Source of the DNA: an uncultured Archangium sp.
Lineage (GTDB): Bacteria; Myxococcota; Myxococcia; Myxococcales; Myxococcaceae
Direction of reading: 5' to 3'
DNA length: 30,536 nt
NCBI GenBank assembly: GCA_946479335.1
Contig: CAMLFP010000014.1
Coordinates: 1 to 30,536, forward strand
The notes below the pieces were generated by a model. It searched no databases, was not told the origin of the DNA, and saw nothing but the letters and a program-made list of their open reading frames with translations. A program made the position numbers and the translations under genes. Within the stretch, counting starts at the first letter, position 1; each line of letters begins with the position of its first letter. Shown here in pieces: positions 23,615 to 30,182 of the stretch.

Positions 23615-23965
23615 ATGAAGATGTTGCTCTCGGTGGACTTCCACTTCAGCGCCGCGCACCAGCTCCCGTTCTACGACGGGCCGTGCAAGCGGCTGCATGG
23701 TCACAACTACGTGCTGCGCGTCACCCTCGGCGGCCGGCCCTCCCCGAAGGACGGCATGATCCGCGACTTCGATGAGGTGAAGAAGACCGTGTGGGATCAG
23801 GTGATGACCAAGGTCGATCACTATTACCTCAACGACATCGTCGAGAACCCGACCGCCGAGAACCTCGTGGTGTGGATGTGGGATCGCCTCGAGCCGCTGG
23901 TGCCCGGCCTCGAAGAGCTGAAGCTCTGGGAAACCCCCGAGTACTGCGTCACGTATTCGAAATGA
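23615..23965 (+). CDS. queD: 6-carboxytetrahydropterin synthase / PTPS-family protein QueD
   Basis: The protein is 116 residues, normal for QueD. Zinc ligands are H15 (FSAAHQLP), H28 and H30. The catalytic Cys is C24 in C-K-R-L-H-G-H, the Cx3HGH spacing associated with the queuosine (QueD, PTPS-I) subgroup. It is not the CxxEHGH or Glu form linked to folate synthesis. DHYYLND retains the catalytic His, and the final WETPEYCVTY keeps the Glu that anchors the pterin. QueD converts 7,8-dihydroneopterin triphosphate to 6-carboxytetrahydropterin in the cytoplasm. No queC, queE or queF is nearby. The stop overlaps folE (ATGA). The start is the ATG at 23615, with a second in-frame ATG at 23621. Confidence 0.92.
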   Translation: MKMLLSVDFHFSAAHQLPFYDGPCKRLHGHNYVLRVTLGGRPSPKDGMIRDFDEVKKTVWDQVMTKVDHYYLNDIVENPTAENLVVWMWDRLEPLVPGLEELKLWETPEYCVTYSK

Positions 23966-24570
23966 CGAAGCGCGCGCGCCCGGCTCCGAAGGTTGATCGC
24001 GCCGCGATGAAGCGCGCGGTGGCCGATTTTCTGCGCGCCGCCGGGCTCGACGCGAAGACCGACCCGAACCTGCGCGAGACGCCCGAGCGCGTGACCGCCG
24101 CGTGGGCCGACGAGTTCCTCACCGGCTATGCGCAGACCGCGGCCGGCGCGCTGAGTGATCGCTTCCCCGTCTCGCGTCAGGCCGACAAGGAGCTGGTGGT
24201 GGTGACGAACCTCCACTTCCGCTCGATGTGCCCGCATCACCTGATGCCGTACTCGGGCGTCGCGCACCTCGCGTACGTGCCGAAGAAGGAGGTCGTCGGG
24301 TTCGGGCGACTCGCGGCGCTCATCGACGTGTTCGCGCACCGGCTCGTGCTGCAAGAAGAGCTCGCGCGGCAGATCGCGCACGCGCTGATGACCGAGCTCG
24401 ATTCAGCGGGCGCGGCGTGCCTCATCCGCGCGGAGCAGACGTGCTTCCGGCTGCGCGGCGAAGAGCAACACGAAGCGGTGACGTTCTCGGAAGCGTACGA
24501 GGGCGTGCTGAAGAAGCAGGCGCTGCGCGCCGAACTCTGGACGCGGCTCGAGAACTCCTCGAAGAGCTGA
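23962..24570 (+). CDS. folE: GTP cyclohydrolase I (FolE) homologue with altered active site
   Basis: The protein is 202 residues from the ATG at 23962, which overlaps the queD stop. The N-terminal helix RETPERVTAAWADEFLTGY and zinc site are clear: C90 and H93 in SMCPHHLMPYSG, and C161 in EQTCFRLRG. Several residues that are conserved in E. coli FolE differ. His179 (two before the second zinc Cys) is Q159, Ser135-Lys136 are G115-R116, and Arg139 is A119. H92, Q131, E132 and R165 are retained. FolE turns GTP into dihydroneopterin triphosphate through ring opening, deformylation, Amadori rearrangement and closure. His179 is a catalytic residue of that route, so this homologue may stop early, use another substrate, or be compensated. 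It is last of the tight pterin genes; a YjbR-like gene follows 13 bases later. Confidence 0.85.
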   Translation: MTKRARPAPKVDRAAMKRAVADFLRAAGLDAKTDPNLRETPERVTAAWADEFLTGYAQTAAGALSDRFPVSRQADKELVVVTNLHFRSMCPHHLMPYSGVAHLAYVPKKEVVGFGRLAALIDVFAHRLVLQEELARQIAHALMTELDSAGAACLIRAEQTCFRLRGEEQHEAVTFSEAYEGVLKKQALRAELWTRLENSSKS

Positions 24571-24583
24571 GCGGGGCTGCTGC

Positions 24584-24961
24584 ATGGCGATGGTCGGGGA
24601 CCAGAAGTGCATCGAGCGCCTGCGGAAGATCTGCATGGCGTTGCCCGACGCGAACGAGCGCGCGTCACACGGCGAGCCGACGTGGTTCGCAGGCAAGGGC
24701 AAGTCGTTCGCCTCGCTCGACGATCACCACCATGGCGCGGAGCACCTCTCGGTCTGGCTCCCGCAGCCGCCGGGCGTGCAGCAGGATCTCATCGCGCTCG
24801 ACCCGGACCGCTTCTTCCGCCCGCCGTACGTCGGCGGCGCAGGCTGGGTCGGCGTGGTGTTGGACACGAAGCCCGACTGGAAGCTCGTCGAGAAGCTGGT
24901 GCGCGAGGCGTTTCTGCACGTGGCCGGTGTGAAGCTGAAGCAGCGCCTGCTCGATCGCTGA
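24584..24961 (+). CDS. MmcQ/YjbR-family protein
   Basis: The protein is 125 residues, the usual size. The family pattern is seen in LRKICMALPDANERASHGEPTWF near the N-terminus and RFFRPPYVGGAGWVGVVLD followed by DWKLVEKLVREAFLHVA near the C-terminus. YjbR proteins have a double-wing, CyaY-like fold; they are often called DNA-binding but their biochemical role is not established. The ATG at 24584 is followed by another in-frame ATG at 24590, and either is possible. It is 13 bases downstream of the folE homologue and may be cotranscribed with the pterin genes, though YjbR genes occur in many unrelated settings. Confidence 0.88.
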   Translation: MAMVGDQKCIERLRKICMALPDANERASHGEPTWFAGKGKSFASLDDHHHGAEHLSVWLPQPPGVQQDLIALDPDRFFRPPYVGGAGWVGVVLDTKPDWKLVEKLVREAFLHVAGVKLKQRLLDR

Positions 24962-24977
24962 TTTGCGGAAACGCAAA
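24962..24977. promoter_or_regulatory. Inverted repeat TTTGCG-N4-CGCAAA
   Basis: A perfect 6-bp inverted repeat with a GAAA centre (TTTGCGGAAACGCAAA) starts one base after the YjbR-like stop codon and 57 bases before the start of the PanE-like gene. There is no T-tract after it, so it is more like an operator than a terminator. The half-site TTTGCGnAAA also occurs at the start of the convergent lysR gene (reverse strand, 26756-26765), hinting at control by that regulator. Confidence 0.4.
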
Positions 24978-25033
24978 ACGGGTCTGCACCGATGCGCGTT
25001 GCCGCGCTGAAACGTCGGCGTCATGGTGTGCGC

Positions 25034-25879
25034 ATGAAGATCGCCATCGTCGGCCCCGGAGCCATCGGCAGCACCTTCGCGTTTCAGCTCTCACGCGCGG
25101 GGCATGACGTGACGGTGGTCGCGCGCGGCGCACGGCTGGCGTTCCTCGAACGGGAGCAGGCCATCGTTCACCAGAACGGCGAGCGCGCGAAGGTGGCGGT
25201 CGCCGCGGCGCTCGACGCGCGCACCGCGTGGGAGCTGGTGCTGGTACCGGTGATGGCCACCCAGGTCGTCGCTGTCTTGCCCGCGCTCAAGGCCAGCGCC
25301 GCGAAGCGCGTGATGTTCATGTTCAACACCTTCGAGTCGATCGACCCGCTGCGTGAGGCGGTCGGCGCGCCGCGCTTCTCGTTCGGGTTCCCCGGCGGCG
25401 TCTTCACGCTGCTGGTCGACGGGAAGATCGCGCCGACGATCCGCGCGGGCACCACGGTGGACGACCCGGTGTTCGCGAAGCTGTTCAACGACGCGGGCAT
25501 TCCCACGGTCGTGGAGGCCGACATGCAGAGCTGGCTCCGCACGCACGCGGCGATGGTGGTGCCGCTGATGGCGATCGGCGCGACGGTGCACACGCGCGGC
25601 TCCGGCGTGAGCTGGAAGGAGGCGGGCGCGTTTGCGTCGGCGTTCTTCGGGGGGATGGCGATCGTCCGCTCGATGGGGAACGCGCTGCTGCCCTCGTCGA
25701 TCGCGACGCTCGTGAAGGTCCCGCGCTGGGTGGTGACGGCGTTGTTGTGGGCGCTGAGCCGCTCGAAGCTCCTGCGCGATCTCGGCTCGCTGGGCGCGGC
25801 CGAGCCCCGCACGCTGATCGACATGATGTCTGCCGCGTCGCCGTCGTTGGCGGAGCCGCTCCGTGCGATCAGGCCGTGA
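25034..25879 (+). CDS. Ketopantoate reductase-like (ApbA/PanE) NAD(P)-dependent oxidoreductase
   Basis: The protein is 281 residues. The ATG at 25034 begins the family N-terminus MKIAIVGPGAIGSTFAFQL with the NADP-binding GxGxxG; upstream in-frame codons add a basic, non-conserved extension. The strand-two end VTVVARG carries Arg for the NADPH phosphate. The C-terminal ApbA-like helical domain starts near residue 163. In E. coli PanE the catalytic Lys176 and Asn180 lie in WRKLAVN; here the equivalent stretch is WLRTHAA (167-173), so Lys is Arg and Asn is lost. It is therefore probably a relative acting on another 2-oxo/2-hydroxy substrate rather than pantothenate synthesis. Its 3' end overlaps the convergent lysR gene by 11 bases. 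Confidence 0.82.
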   Translation: MKIAIVGPGAIGSTFAFQLSRAGHDVTVVARGARLAFLEREQAIVHQNGERAKVAVAAALDARTAWELVLVPVMATQVVAVLPALKASAAKRVMFMFNTFESIDPLREAVGAPRFSFGFPGGVFTLLVDGKIAPTIRAGTTVDDPVFAKLFNDAGIPTVVEADMQSWLRTHAAMVVPLMAIGATVHTRGSGVSWKEAGAFASAFFGGMAIVRSMGNALLPSSIATLVKVPRWVVTALLWALSRSKLLRDLGSLGAAEPRTLIDMMSAASPSLAEPLRAIRP

Positions 25880-26756
25880 GGTGGCGGCGCAGTTCGGCTT
25901 CCAGCGCCTTCACCACCGCCTGCACGCGCGGCAGCTTCTTCGAGTCACGGTGGTACGCGATGAACAGCTCGACCGGCGGCGGCGCGTCGTCGAGCTCGAG
26001 TTGCACCAGCGCGTCGACGCCCAGCGCCTGGTGTTCGCTCAACAACCCGATGCCCATGCCCGAGCGCACCGCCTGCTCGATGCCGATGGCGGAGTTGGAG
26101 CGGAAGACGAAGCGCGTCGCGCCGTACGCGCGGAGCCACTGCTCGTGAGGCATCCGCTCCAGCTCGCGGTTCATGCACACCCAGTCGTGATGGCCGGCCT
26201 GCGCCCGTGTGAGTCGCGCGTTCGGAACTCTGCGCTGCACGTAGTCGCGCGAGGCGAACAGCCCGCACGCGCCGCGGCCGATGGAGCGTGAGATGACGGT
26301 CGGCGAGCGCGTCTTCGCGATGCGGAGGCCGATGTCGGCTTCGCGGCGGGCGAGATCGACGACGCGCGACTCCGACATCAGCTCGATGGTGAGCGCCGGG
26401 TGCTTCACCCGCAGCCGCGCCAACAGCTGCGTCACCGCGCGCACCAGACCTTCGCTGAGCGACACGCGCACCGTGCCCGAGACCGCGTCGTCATCGTCCA
26501 CGCGCCGCAGCGCCGCGAGGCCGAGCTCCAATTCCTCACCGAGCGCCACCAGCCGGAGCGCGTCGGGGTCGAGCGCGGTGCCGGTGTTCCCGCGGTGGAC
26601 GAGCGGTCGCCCCACGGTCTTCTCGAGCGCCTCGATGCGCCGCGCGATGGTGGACGTCGCCACGCCCAGCGTCTGCGCCGCGCCGAGGAAGCTCTTGTTG
26701 CGGTGCACCGCCAGCAAGATGCGGAGGTCGTCCCACGAGGGTGTTTCGGTGTTCAT
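25869..26756 (-). CDS. LysR-family transcriptional regulator
   Basis: The protein is 295 residues, typical length. The N-terminal winged HTH (~8-67) reads WDDLRILLAVHRNKSFLGAAQTLGVATSTIARRIEALEKTVGRPLVHR. The effector domain (~92-290) has SGTVRVSLSEGLVRAV at its start and MGIGLLSEHQALG in its second lobe. LysR regulators usually autoregulate and control a neighbouring divergent gene, here the GlcD-type oxidase starting at 26846, in response to a small metabolite. The ATG at 26754-26756 is the sensible start. The upstream gap contains an inverted repeat, TCGC-AAA-GCGA. It converges with and overlaps the PanE-like gene by 11 bases. Confidence 0.95.
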   Translation of the reverse strand: MNTETPSWDDLRILLAVHRNKSFLGAAQTLGVATSTIARRIEALEKTVGRPLVHRGNTGTALDPDALRLVALGEELELGLAALRRVDDDDAVSGTVRVSLSEGLVRAVTQLLARLRVKHPALTIELMSESRVVDLARREADIGLRIAKTRSPTVISRSIGRGACGLFASRDYVQRRVPNARLTRAQAGHHDWVCMNRELERMPHEQWLRAYGATRFVFRSNSAIGIEQAVRSGMGIGLLSEHQALGVDALVQLELDDAPPPVELFIAYHRDSKKLPRVQAVVKALEAELRRHLTA

Positions 26757-26845
26757 TTTCGCAAAGCGATGGTGCCACGAGTTGCTGATTTGAACAGCTG
26801 CCCGCGCGCCGCGAGACGCACTCCACAGGGGAGAGGGAAGGGCGT
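26757..26845. promoter_or_regulatory. lysR / FAD-oxidase divergent intergenic region with TCGC-AAA-GCGA
   Basis: This 89-base gap lies between divergent lysR and the FAD-oxidase gene, the usual site for a LysR operator. At 26759-26769, next to the lysR start, lies TCGC-AAA-GCGA, a 4-bp inverted repeat around AAA. On the reverse strand this stretch reads TTTGCGAAAA, similar to the half of the repeat at 24962. GGGGAGAGGGAAGGG at about 26828-26842 is a strong ribosome binding site for the ATG at 26846. Confidence 0.4.
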
Positions 26846-28213
26846 ATGCAGCCGCGCATGCTCCGCGACGACCTGAACGGCATCGAGCTGCGCGACGACG
26901 ACGCGACCCGGCGCGCGTTTGGTCACGATGAGTCAGATCTGGGTGACTTCCTCCCGGAGCTCGTCGCGTTCCCCACGAGCGCCGACGAGGTGCAGCGCGT
27001 GGTGCGCGCGTGCGTGAAGCATCGGGTGCCGGTGACGCCCGCCGGCGCGCGCACGGGGAAGAGCGGTGGCGTGTTGCCGGTGCAGGGCGGGCTCTCGCTC
27101 TCGCTCACGAAGCTGAATCGCATCGTCGCCATCCGCCCTGACGATCTCACCGCCACCGTGCAGCCGGGCGTGGTGCTGGGCGACTTCCAGCGCGCGGTCG
27201 AAGAGGCCGGTCTCTTCTATCCACCTGATCCGAACTCCGCGCCGACGTGCACGCTGGGTGGCAACATCGCCTGCAACGCCGGCGGCCCGAGCGCGCTGAA
27301 GTACGGCGTGACGCGCGACTACGTGTTGGGCCTCGAGTGGGTGTTGCCGAGCGGCGAGCGCATCCACACCGGGCGTCAGACGATGAAGGGCGTCGTCGGG
27401 TACGACCTCACCGCGCTGTTCGTCGGCTCTGAAGGCACGCTGGGCATCGCCACGGAGATCACCGTGAAGCTGCTCCCGCGCCCGCCGGTGGTGATGACGG
27501 CGCTGCTGCCATTCACCGAGAGCGCCGCCGCTGCGCGCGCAGTGAGCGCGATCCTGCAGGGCGGCGTGTTGCCGAAGTGCCTCGAGCTGCTCGACGACGT
27601 CGCGCTGCGGGCGATCAAGGGGCAGGGCGTGCCCTTTCACGACGACGCCAACGCGGTGCTGATCGTCGAGCTCGATGGCAGCTCCGAGGAAGGCGTGTTC
27701 GCCGACCTGAACCGCGTGGCCGGCCTCGCGAAGCAGCACGGCTCGCTCGACGCGCAGCTCGCGGTCGATCGCGATCAGCGCGATCGCATCTGGGCGACGC
27801 GCCGGCTGGTGTCTCCCGCGCTGCGGGCGCTGAAGAAGATGAAGTTCAGCGAAGACATCGTCGTGCCGCGCTCCAAGATCCCCGAGGCGATCGAGCGCTT
27901 CAAAGCCATCGGCGCCCGCCTGGGGCTCACCGTCGCCACCTACGGCCACGCGGGTGACGGGAATCTCCACACCAACGTGCTGTACGCCAGTGTCGACGAG
28001 CGCCCCCGGGTCGACGCCGCCCTCGCGGAGATCATGAGGGAAACCGTGGCTCTGGGCGGCACGCTGTCGGGTGAACACGGCGTCGGGCTGGCGAAGCAAC
28101 AGTTCGTCGCGCTGGAGCAATCAGCGGCGCTCATCGCACTTCAGCGCCAGCTCAAGGCGCTGCTCGACCCGGCCTGCCTGTTCAACCCGGGGAAGTTGTT
28201 TCCGCGCGAATAA
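26846..28213 (+). CDS. GlcD-type FAD-binding oxidase/dehydrogenase (glycolate / D-lactate family)
   Basis: The protein is 455 residues, in the normal range for GlcD/D-lactate dehydrogenase proteins. A PCMH-type FAD domain (~40-220) shows VAFPTSADEVQRVVRAC, the FAD pyrophosphate loop PAGARTGKSGG, and PDPNSAPTCTLGGNIACNAGG followed by KYGVTRDYVLGLEWVLP. The C-terminal cap has YGHAGDGNLHTN (~365-376) and LSGEHGVGLAKQ (~406-417), both family signatures. It oxidises a 2-hydroxy acid such as glycolate or D-lactate and passes electrons to an unknown acceptor. No GlcE/GlcF partner gene is adjacent, so it may act alone like D-lactate dehydrogenases. The ATG at 26846 has a strong purine-rich ribosome site upstream. 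It is divergent from lysR, which may control it. Confidence 0.92.
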   Translation: MQPRMLRDDLNGIELRDDDATRRAFGHDESDLGDFLPELVAFPTSADEVQRVVRACVKHRVPVTPAGARTGKSGGVLPVQGGLSLSLTKLNRIVAIRPDDLTATVQPGVVLGDFQRAVEEAGLFYPPDPNSAPTCTLGGNIACNAGGPSALKYGVTRDYVLGLEWVLPSGERIHTGRQTMKGVVGYDLTALFVGSEGTLGIATEITVKLLPRPPVVMTALLPFTESAAAARAVSAILQGGVLPKCLELLDDVALRAIKGQGVPFHDDANAVLIVELDGSSEEGVFADLNRVAGLAKQHGSLDAQLAVDRDQRDRIWATRRLVSPALRALKKMKFSEDIVVPRSKIPEAIERFKAIGARLGLTVATYGHAGDGNLHTNVLYASVDERPRVDAALAEIMRETVALGGTLSGEHGVGLAKQQFVALEQSAALIALQRQLKALLDPACLFNPGKLFPRE

Positions 28214-28266
28214 TCCGAAACCGAATTCGCGCAACCGCATCTTCTTGGCGCCAACAAGGAGATGAC

Positions 28267-28995
28267 ATGAAAGCGACTGAACGTGACGGAATGTCGAGCT
28301 ACCTGCGGAACCTGGGCGGTCACAAGCAATTGACGCGCGAAGAAGAGTACGAGCTGAGCAAGCGGGCACGGAAGGGTGATGAGTCGGCGAAGAACACGCT
28401 GGCGCGCGCGAACCTCCCCTTCGTCGTCTCGGTGGCGCGCAAGTTCGCGCACCGTGGGCACCGCCTCGATGACCTCGTGCAGGAGGGCAACGTCGGCCTG
28501 ATGAAGGCCATCGAGCACTTCGACTCGAAGAAGAACGTGCGCTTCGCCACCTACGCCGTGTGGTGGATCCGCGCGTACATCACGCGCTACCTGAAGGACA
28601 ACCGCAGCCAGGTGCGCGGCGGTGAACATGAGCGCGTCAACATGGCCGACTTCTCGCTCGACGCGCCGCTGGGAGACGAGGAAGACAGCACCTACCTGGA
28701 GCGCCTCGAAGACGGCGGCGCGACGCCCGATCAGACGTACTTCGCGATGGAGCGCGACGAAGAGGTGAGCGAGGCGCTGCAGCGCGTGAAGAAGCGCATC
28801 GGCGATCTCGGCTGGGACATCCTCCAGGAGCGCCTGACGCAGGACAAGCCGCGCACGCTGGAGGAGTTGGGCGCGCGGTGGGGCGTCTCCCGCGAGCGCG
28901 TGCGCCAGGTCGAGCTGAAGACCAAGACGTTCCTCGCGCGGTACCTCGCGTCGATGAACGACGGCGGCGACTTCGTCGAAGCCGAAGCGGCGTAA
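28267..28995 (+). CDS. Sigma-70 family alternative sigma factor (RpoH-like, apparently lacking region 3)
   Basis: The protein is 242 residues. AAGGAG at 28256-28261 with five bases to the ATG at 28267 fixes the start. Region 1.2 is MSSYLRNLGGHKQLTREEEYELSKRA. Region 2 is NLPFVVSVARKFAHRGHRLDDLVQEGNVGLMKAIEHFD, followed by VRFATYAVWWIRAYITRYL, which contains the -10-recognising residues. Region 4.2 is TLEELGARWGVSRERVRQVE. Between them the chain runs quickly from YLKDNRSQVRGG to SLDAPLGDEEDS (a 3.2-like segment), so the region 3.0/3.1 helices and the RpoH box (QRKLFFNL) are not seen. It recruits RNA polymerase to a specific promoter set, possibly heat-shock or development related as for Myxococcus sigma32-like factors; that is inference. 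No anti-sigma gene is nearby. Confidence 0.92.
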   Translation: MKATERDGMSSYLRNLGGHKQLTREEEYELSKRARKGDESAKNTLARANLPFVVSVARKFAHRGHRLDDLVQEGNVGLMKAIEHFDSKKNVRFATYAVWWIRAYITRYLKDNRSQVRGGEHERVNMADFSLDAPLGDEEDSTYLERLEDGGATPDQTYFAMERDEEVSEALQRVKKRIGDLGWDILQERLTQDKPRTLEELGARWGVSRERVRQVELKTKTFLARYLASMNDGGDFVEAEAA

Positions 28996-29015
28996 CGCAG
29001 CGCACCCGGCGCGAG

Positions 29016-29049
29016 CCCCATCTCCTCGTGATGAGGGGGTGGGGTTTTT
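29016..29049 (+). terminator. Rho-independent terminator after the sigma factor gene
   Basis: CCCCATCTCCTC (29016-29027) and GAGGGGGTGGGG (29033-29044) form a 12-bp stem with two G-U pairs around the loop GTGAT. TTTTT (29045-29049) follows at once. It starts 20 bases after the sigma factor stop and points in the same direction, a textbook intrinsic terminator. Confidence 0.88.
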
Positions 29050-29075
29050 CATTTTGTCTGGCAGCATGCGCGGCC

Positions 29076-29858
29076 ATGAAAAAGCTCCTGCTCGCGCTCG
29101 TGCTGTCGCTGCCTGCCTTCGCTGAAGACGTCGCGCCCGCTGCGGCGCCGGCTCCCGAGGCGGCCGCCAAACCCGACGCGGCCAGCTTCGCCGCCACCAT
29201 CGACGCGCTGTGGATGAAGCGCGACGAGCCGGGCGTGCTGGAGAAGATCAACAACGCGTCAGGTGAAGGGCTGCAGGCGTACCCCAACGACTACGGGTTG
29301 CTCTGGCGCGCCGCGCGCACGCGGTGGTGGAACGCCGACGGCGTGACCGACTCGGGCCTGCGCAAGCAACTCGCGAAGGAAGGGTGGAACTACGCGAAGA
29401 AGGCCGTCGAGCAGAACAACGCGGGCGTCGAAGGGCACTACTTCGTCACCGTGAACATCGGCGCGTACTCGCAGGCCGTCGGCATCCTCGCGGCGCTCGG
29501 CGAGGGGCTCGAGGGCAAGTTCGTCGACAACCTCAACGCCGCCTGCAAGGCCGACGAGGCGTTCAATTCGTACGGCTGCTACGGCACGCGCGGCCGCTAC
29601 CACTTCGAGTTGCCGTGGCCGAAGCGCGATCTCAAGAAGTCGAAGGAGCAGCTGGAGAAGGCGCTCTCGCTCTTCCCCGCGGGGCTGCGGTACCACTACT
29701 ACCTCGCCGACACGCTGCTCAAAGACGGCGACGCGAAGGCCGCGAAGGAGGAGATCGGGAAGGCGCTCAACGGCGCCTCGGCGTACGACCCGCCGGAAGC
29801 GCGCCGCATCAAGGGCTGGGCGAAGGAGCTGGAGAAGCAGATCGACAAGGCGCTCTGA
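29076..29858 (+). CDS. Exported TPR-like protein
   Basis: The protein is 260 residues from the ATG at 29076. The start begins a clear signal peptide, MKKLLLALVLSLPAFAED, with cleavage after A16 (AFA|ED); the frame is open further 5' but runs through the terminator. After an Ala/Pro linker the mature part is helical. It has TPR-like segments (GLLWRAARTRWW, GWNYAKKAVEQN, KEQLEKALSLFPAGLRYHYYLADTLLKDGDAKAAKEEIGKAL) and the aromatic stretch SYGCYGTRGRYHFELPWPKRDL. The layout resembles TatT-type helical periplasmic proteins but I cannot assign it. It lies just after the terminator of the sigma gene, so it needs its own promoter in a very short leader. It is convergent with tatA, 11 bases away. Confidence 0.85.
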   Translation: MKKLLLALVLSLPAFAEDVAPAAAPAPEAAAKPDAASFAATIDALWMKRDEPGVLEKINNASGEGLQAYPNDYGLLWRAARTRWWNADGVTDSGLRKQLAKEGWNYAKKAVEQNNAGVEGHYFVTVNIGAYSQAVGILAALGEGLEGKFVDNLNAACKADEAFNSYGCYGTRGRYHFELPWPKRDLKKSKEQLEKALSLFPAGLRYHYYLADTLLKDGDAKAAKEEIGKALNGASAYDPPEARRIKGWAKELEKQIDKAL

Positions 29859-29869
29859 AGGCGCCGGTT

Positions 29870-30088
29870 TCAGCCCTGCTTGGCTTTGTCGGCGGCGGTG
29901 ATCGATTCGGCGGCGCCGCCGGCCAGCTTCTTGTCGTCGGTCTTCTCTTCGTCGCCGGAGAAGCCCTTCTTGAAGTTGCGGATCGCGGAGCCCAGCGACG
30001 AGCCGAGCTGCGGCAGCCGTGAACCGCCGAAGAGCAGCAGCAGCGCGAAGACGATGAGGGCGATTTCCATCGGGCGAAGACCGAGCAT
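29870..30088 (-). CDS. tatA: Twin-arginine translocase subunit TatA/E
   Basis: The protein is 72 residues from the ATG at 30086-30088, chosen because AGGAG (30095-30099, reverse strand) lies at good spacing; longer versions add an Arg-rich non-conserved lead. The transmembrane helix MEIALIVFALLLLFGG is followed by the family hinge FGGSRLPQLGSSLGSAIRNFKKGF, a FGxxxLP hinge plus amphipathic helix, and then a charged tail (GDEEKTDDKK). TatA forms the pore-like assembly of the Sec-independent pathway that exports folded proteins with twin-arginine signals, working with TatB and TatC in the inner membrane. No tatB or tatC is adjacent, so this is a stand-alone or second copy. It is 94 bases downstream of ppk1 on the same strand. 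Confidence 0.93.
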   Translation of the reverse strand: MLGLRPMEIALIVFALLLLFGGSRLPQLGSSLGSAIRNFKKGFSGDEEKTDDKKLAGGAAESITAADKAKQG

Positions 30089-30117
30089 GAGCGACTCCTG
30101 GTAGCGGCAAGTGTAAC

Positions 30118-30166
30118 GCCGCGCGCTCCATGTCTCACCTCGCGGCGAGCCTTGCAAGCGCGCGGC
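30118..30166. repeat. 10-bp inverted repeat between ppk1 and tatA
   Basis: GCCGCGCGCT (30118-30127) and AGCGCGCGGC (30157-30166) are perfect inverse complements around a 29-base loop that itself contains CTCGC-G-GCGAG. It lies just after the ppk1 stop on the minus strand. It could be a transcript-stabilising or terminator-like hairpin, but there is no T-tract in either direction. Confidence 0.4.
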
Positions 30167-30182
30167 ACGTCATTTGGGCCGG

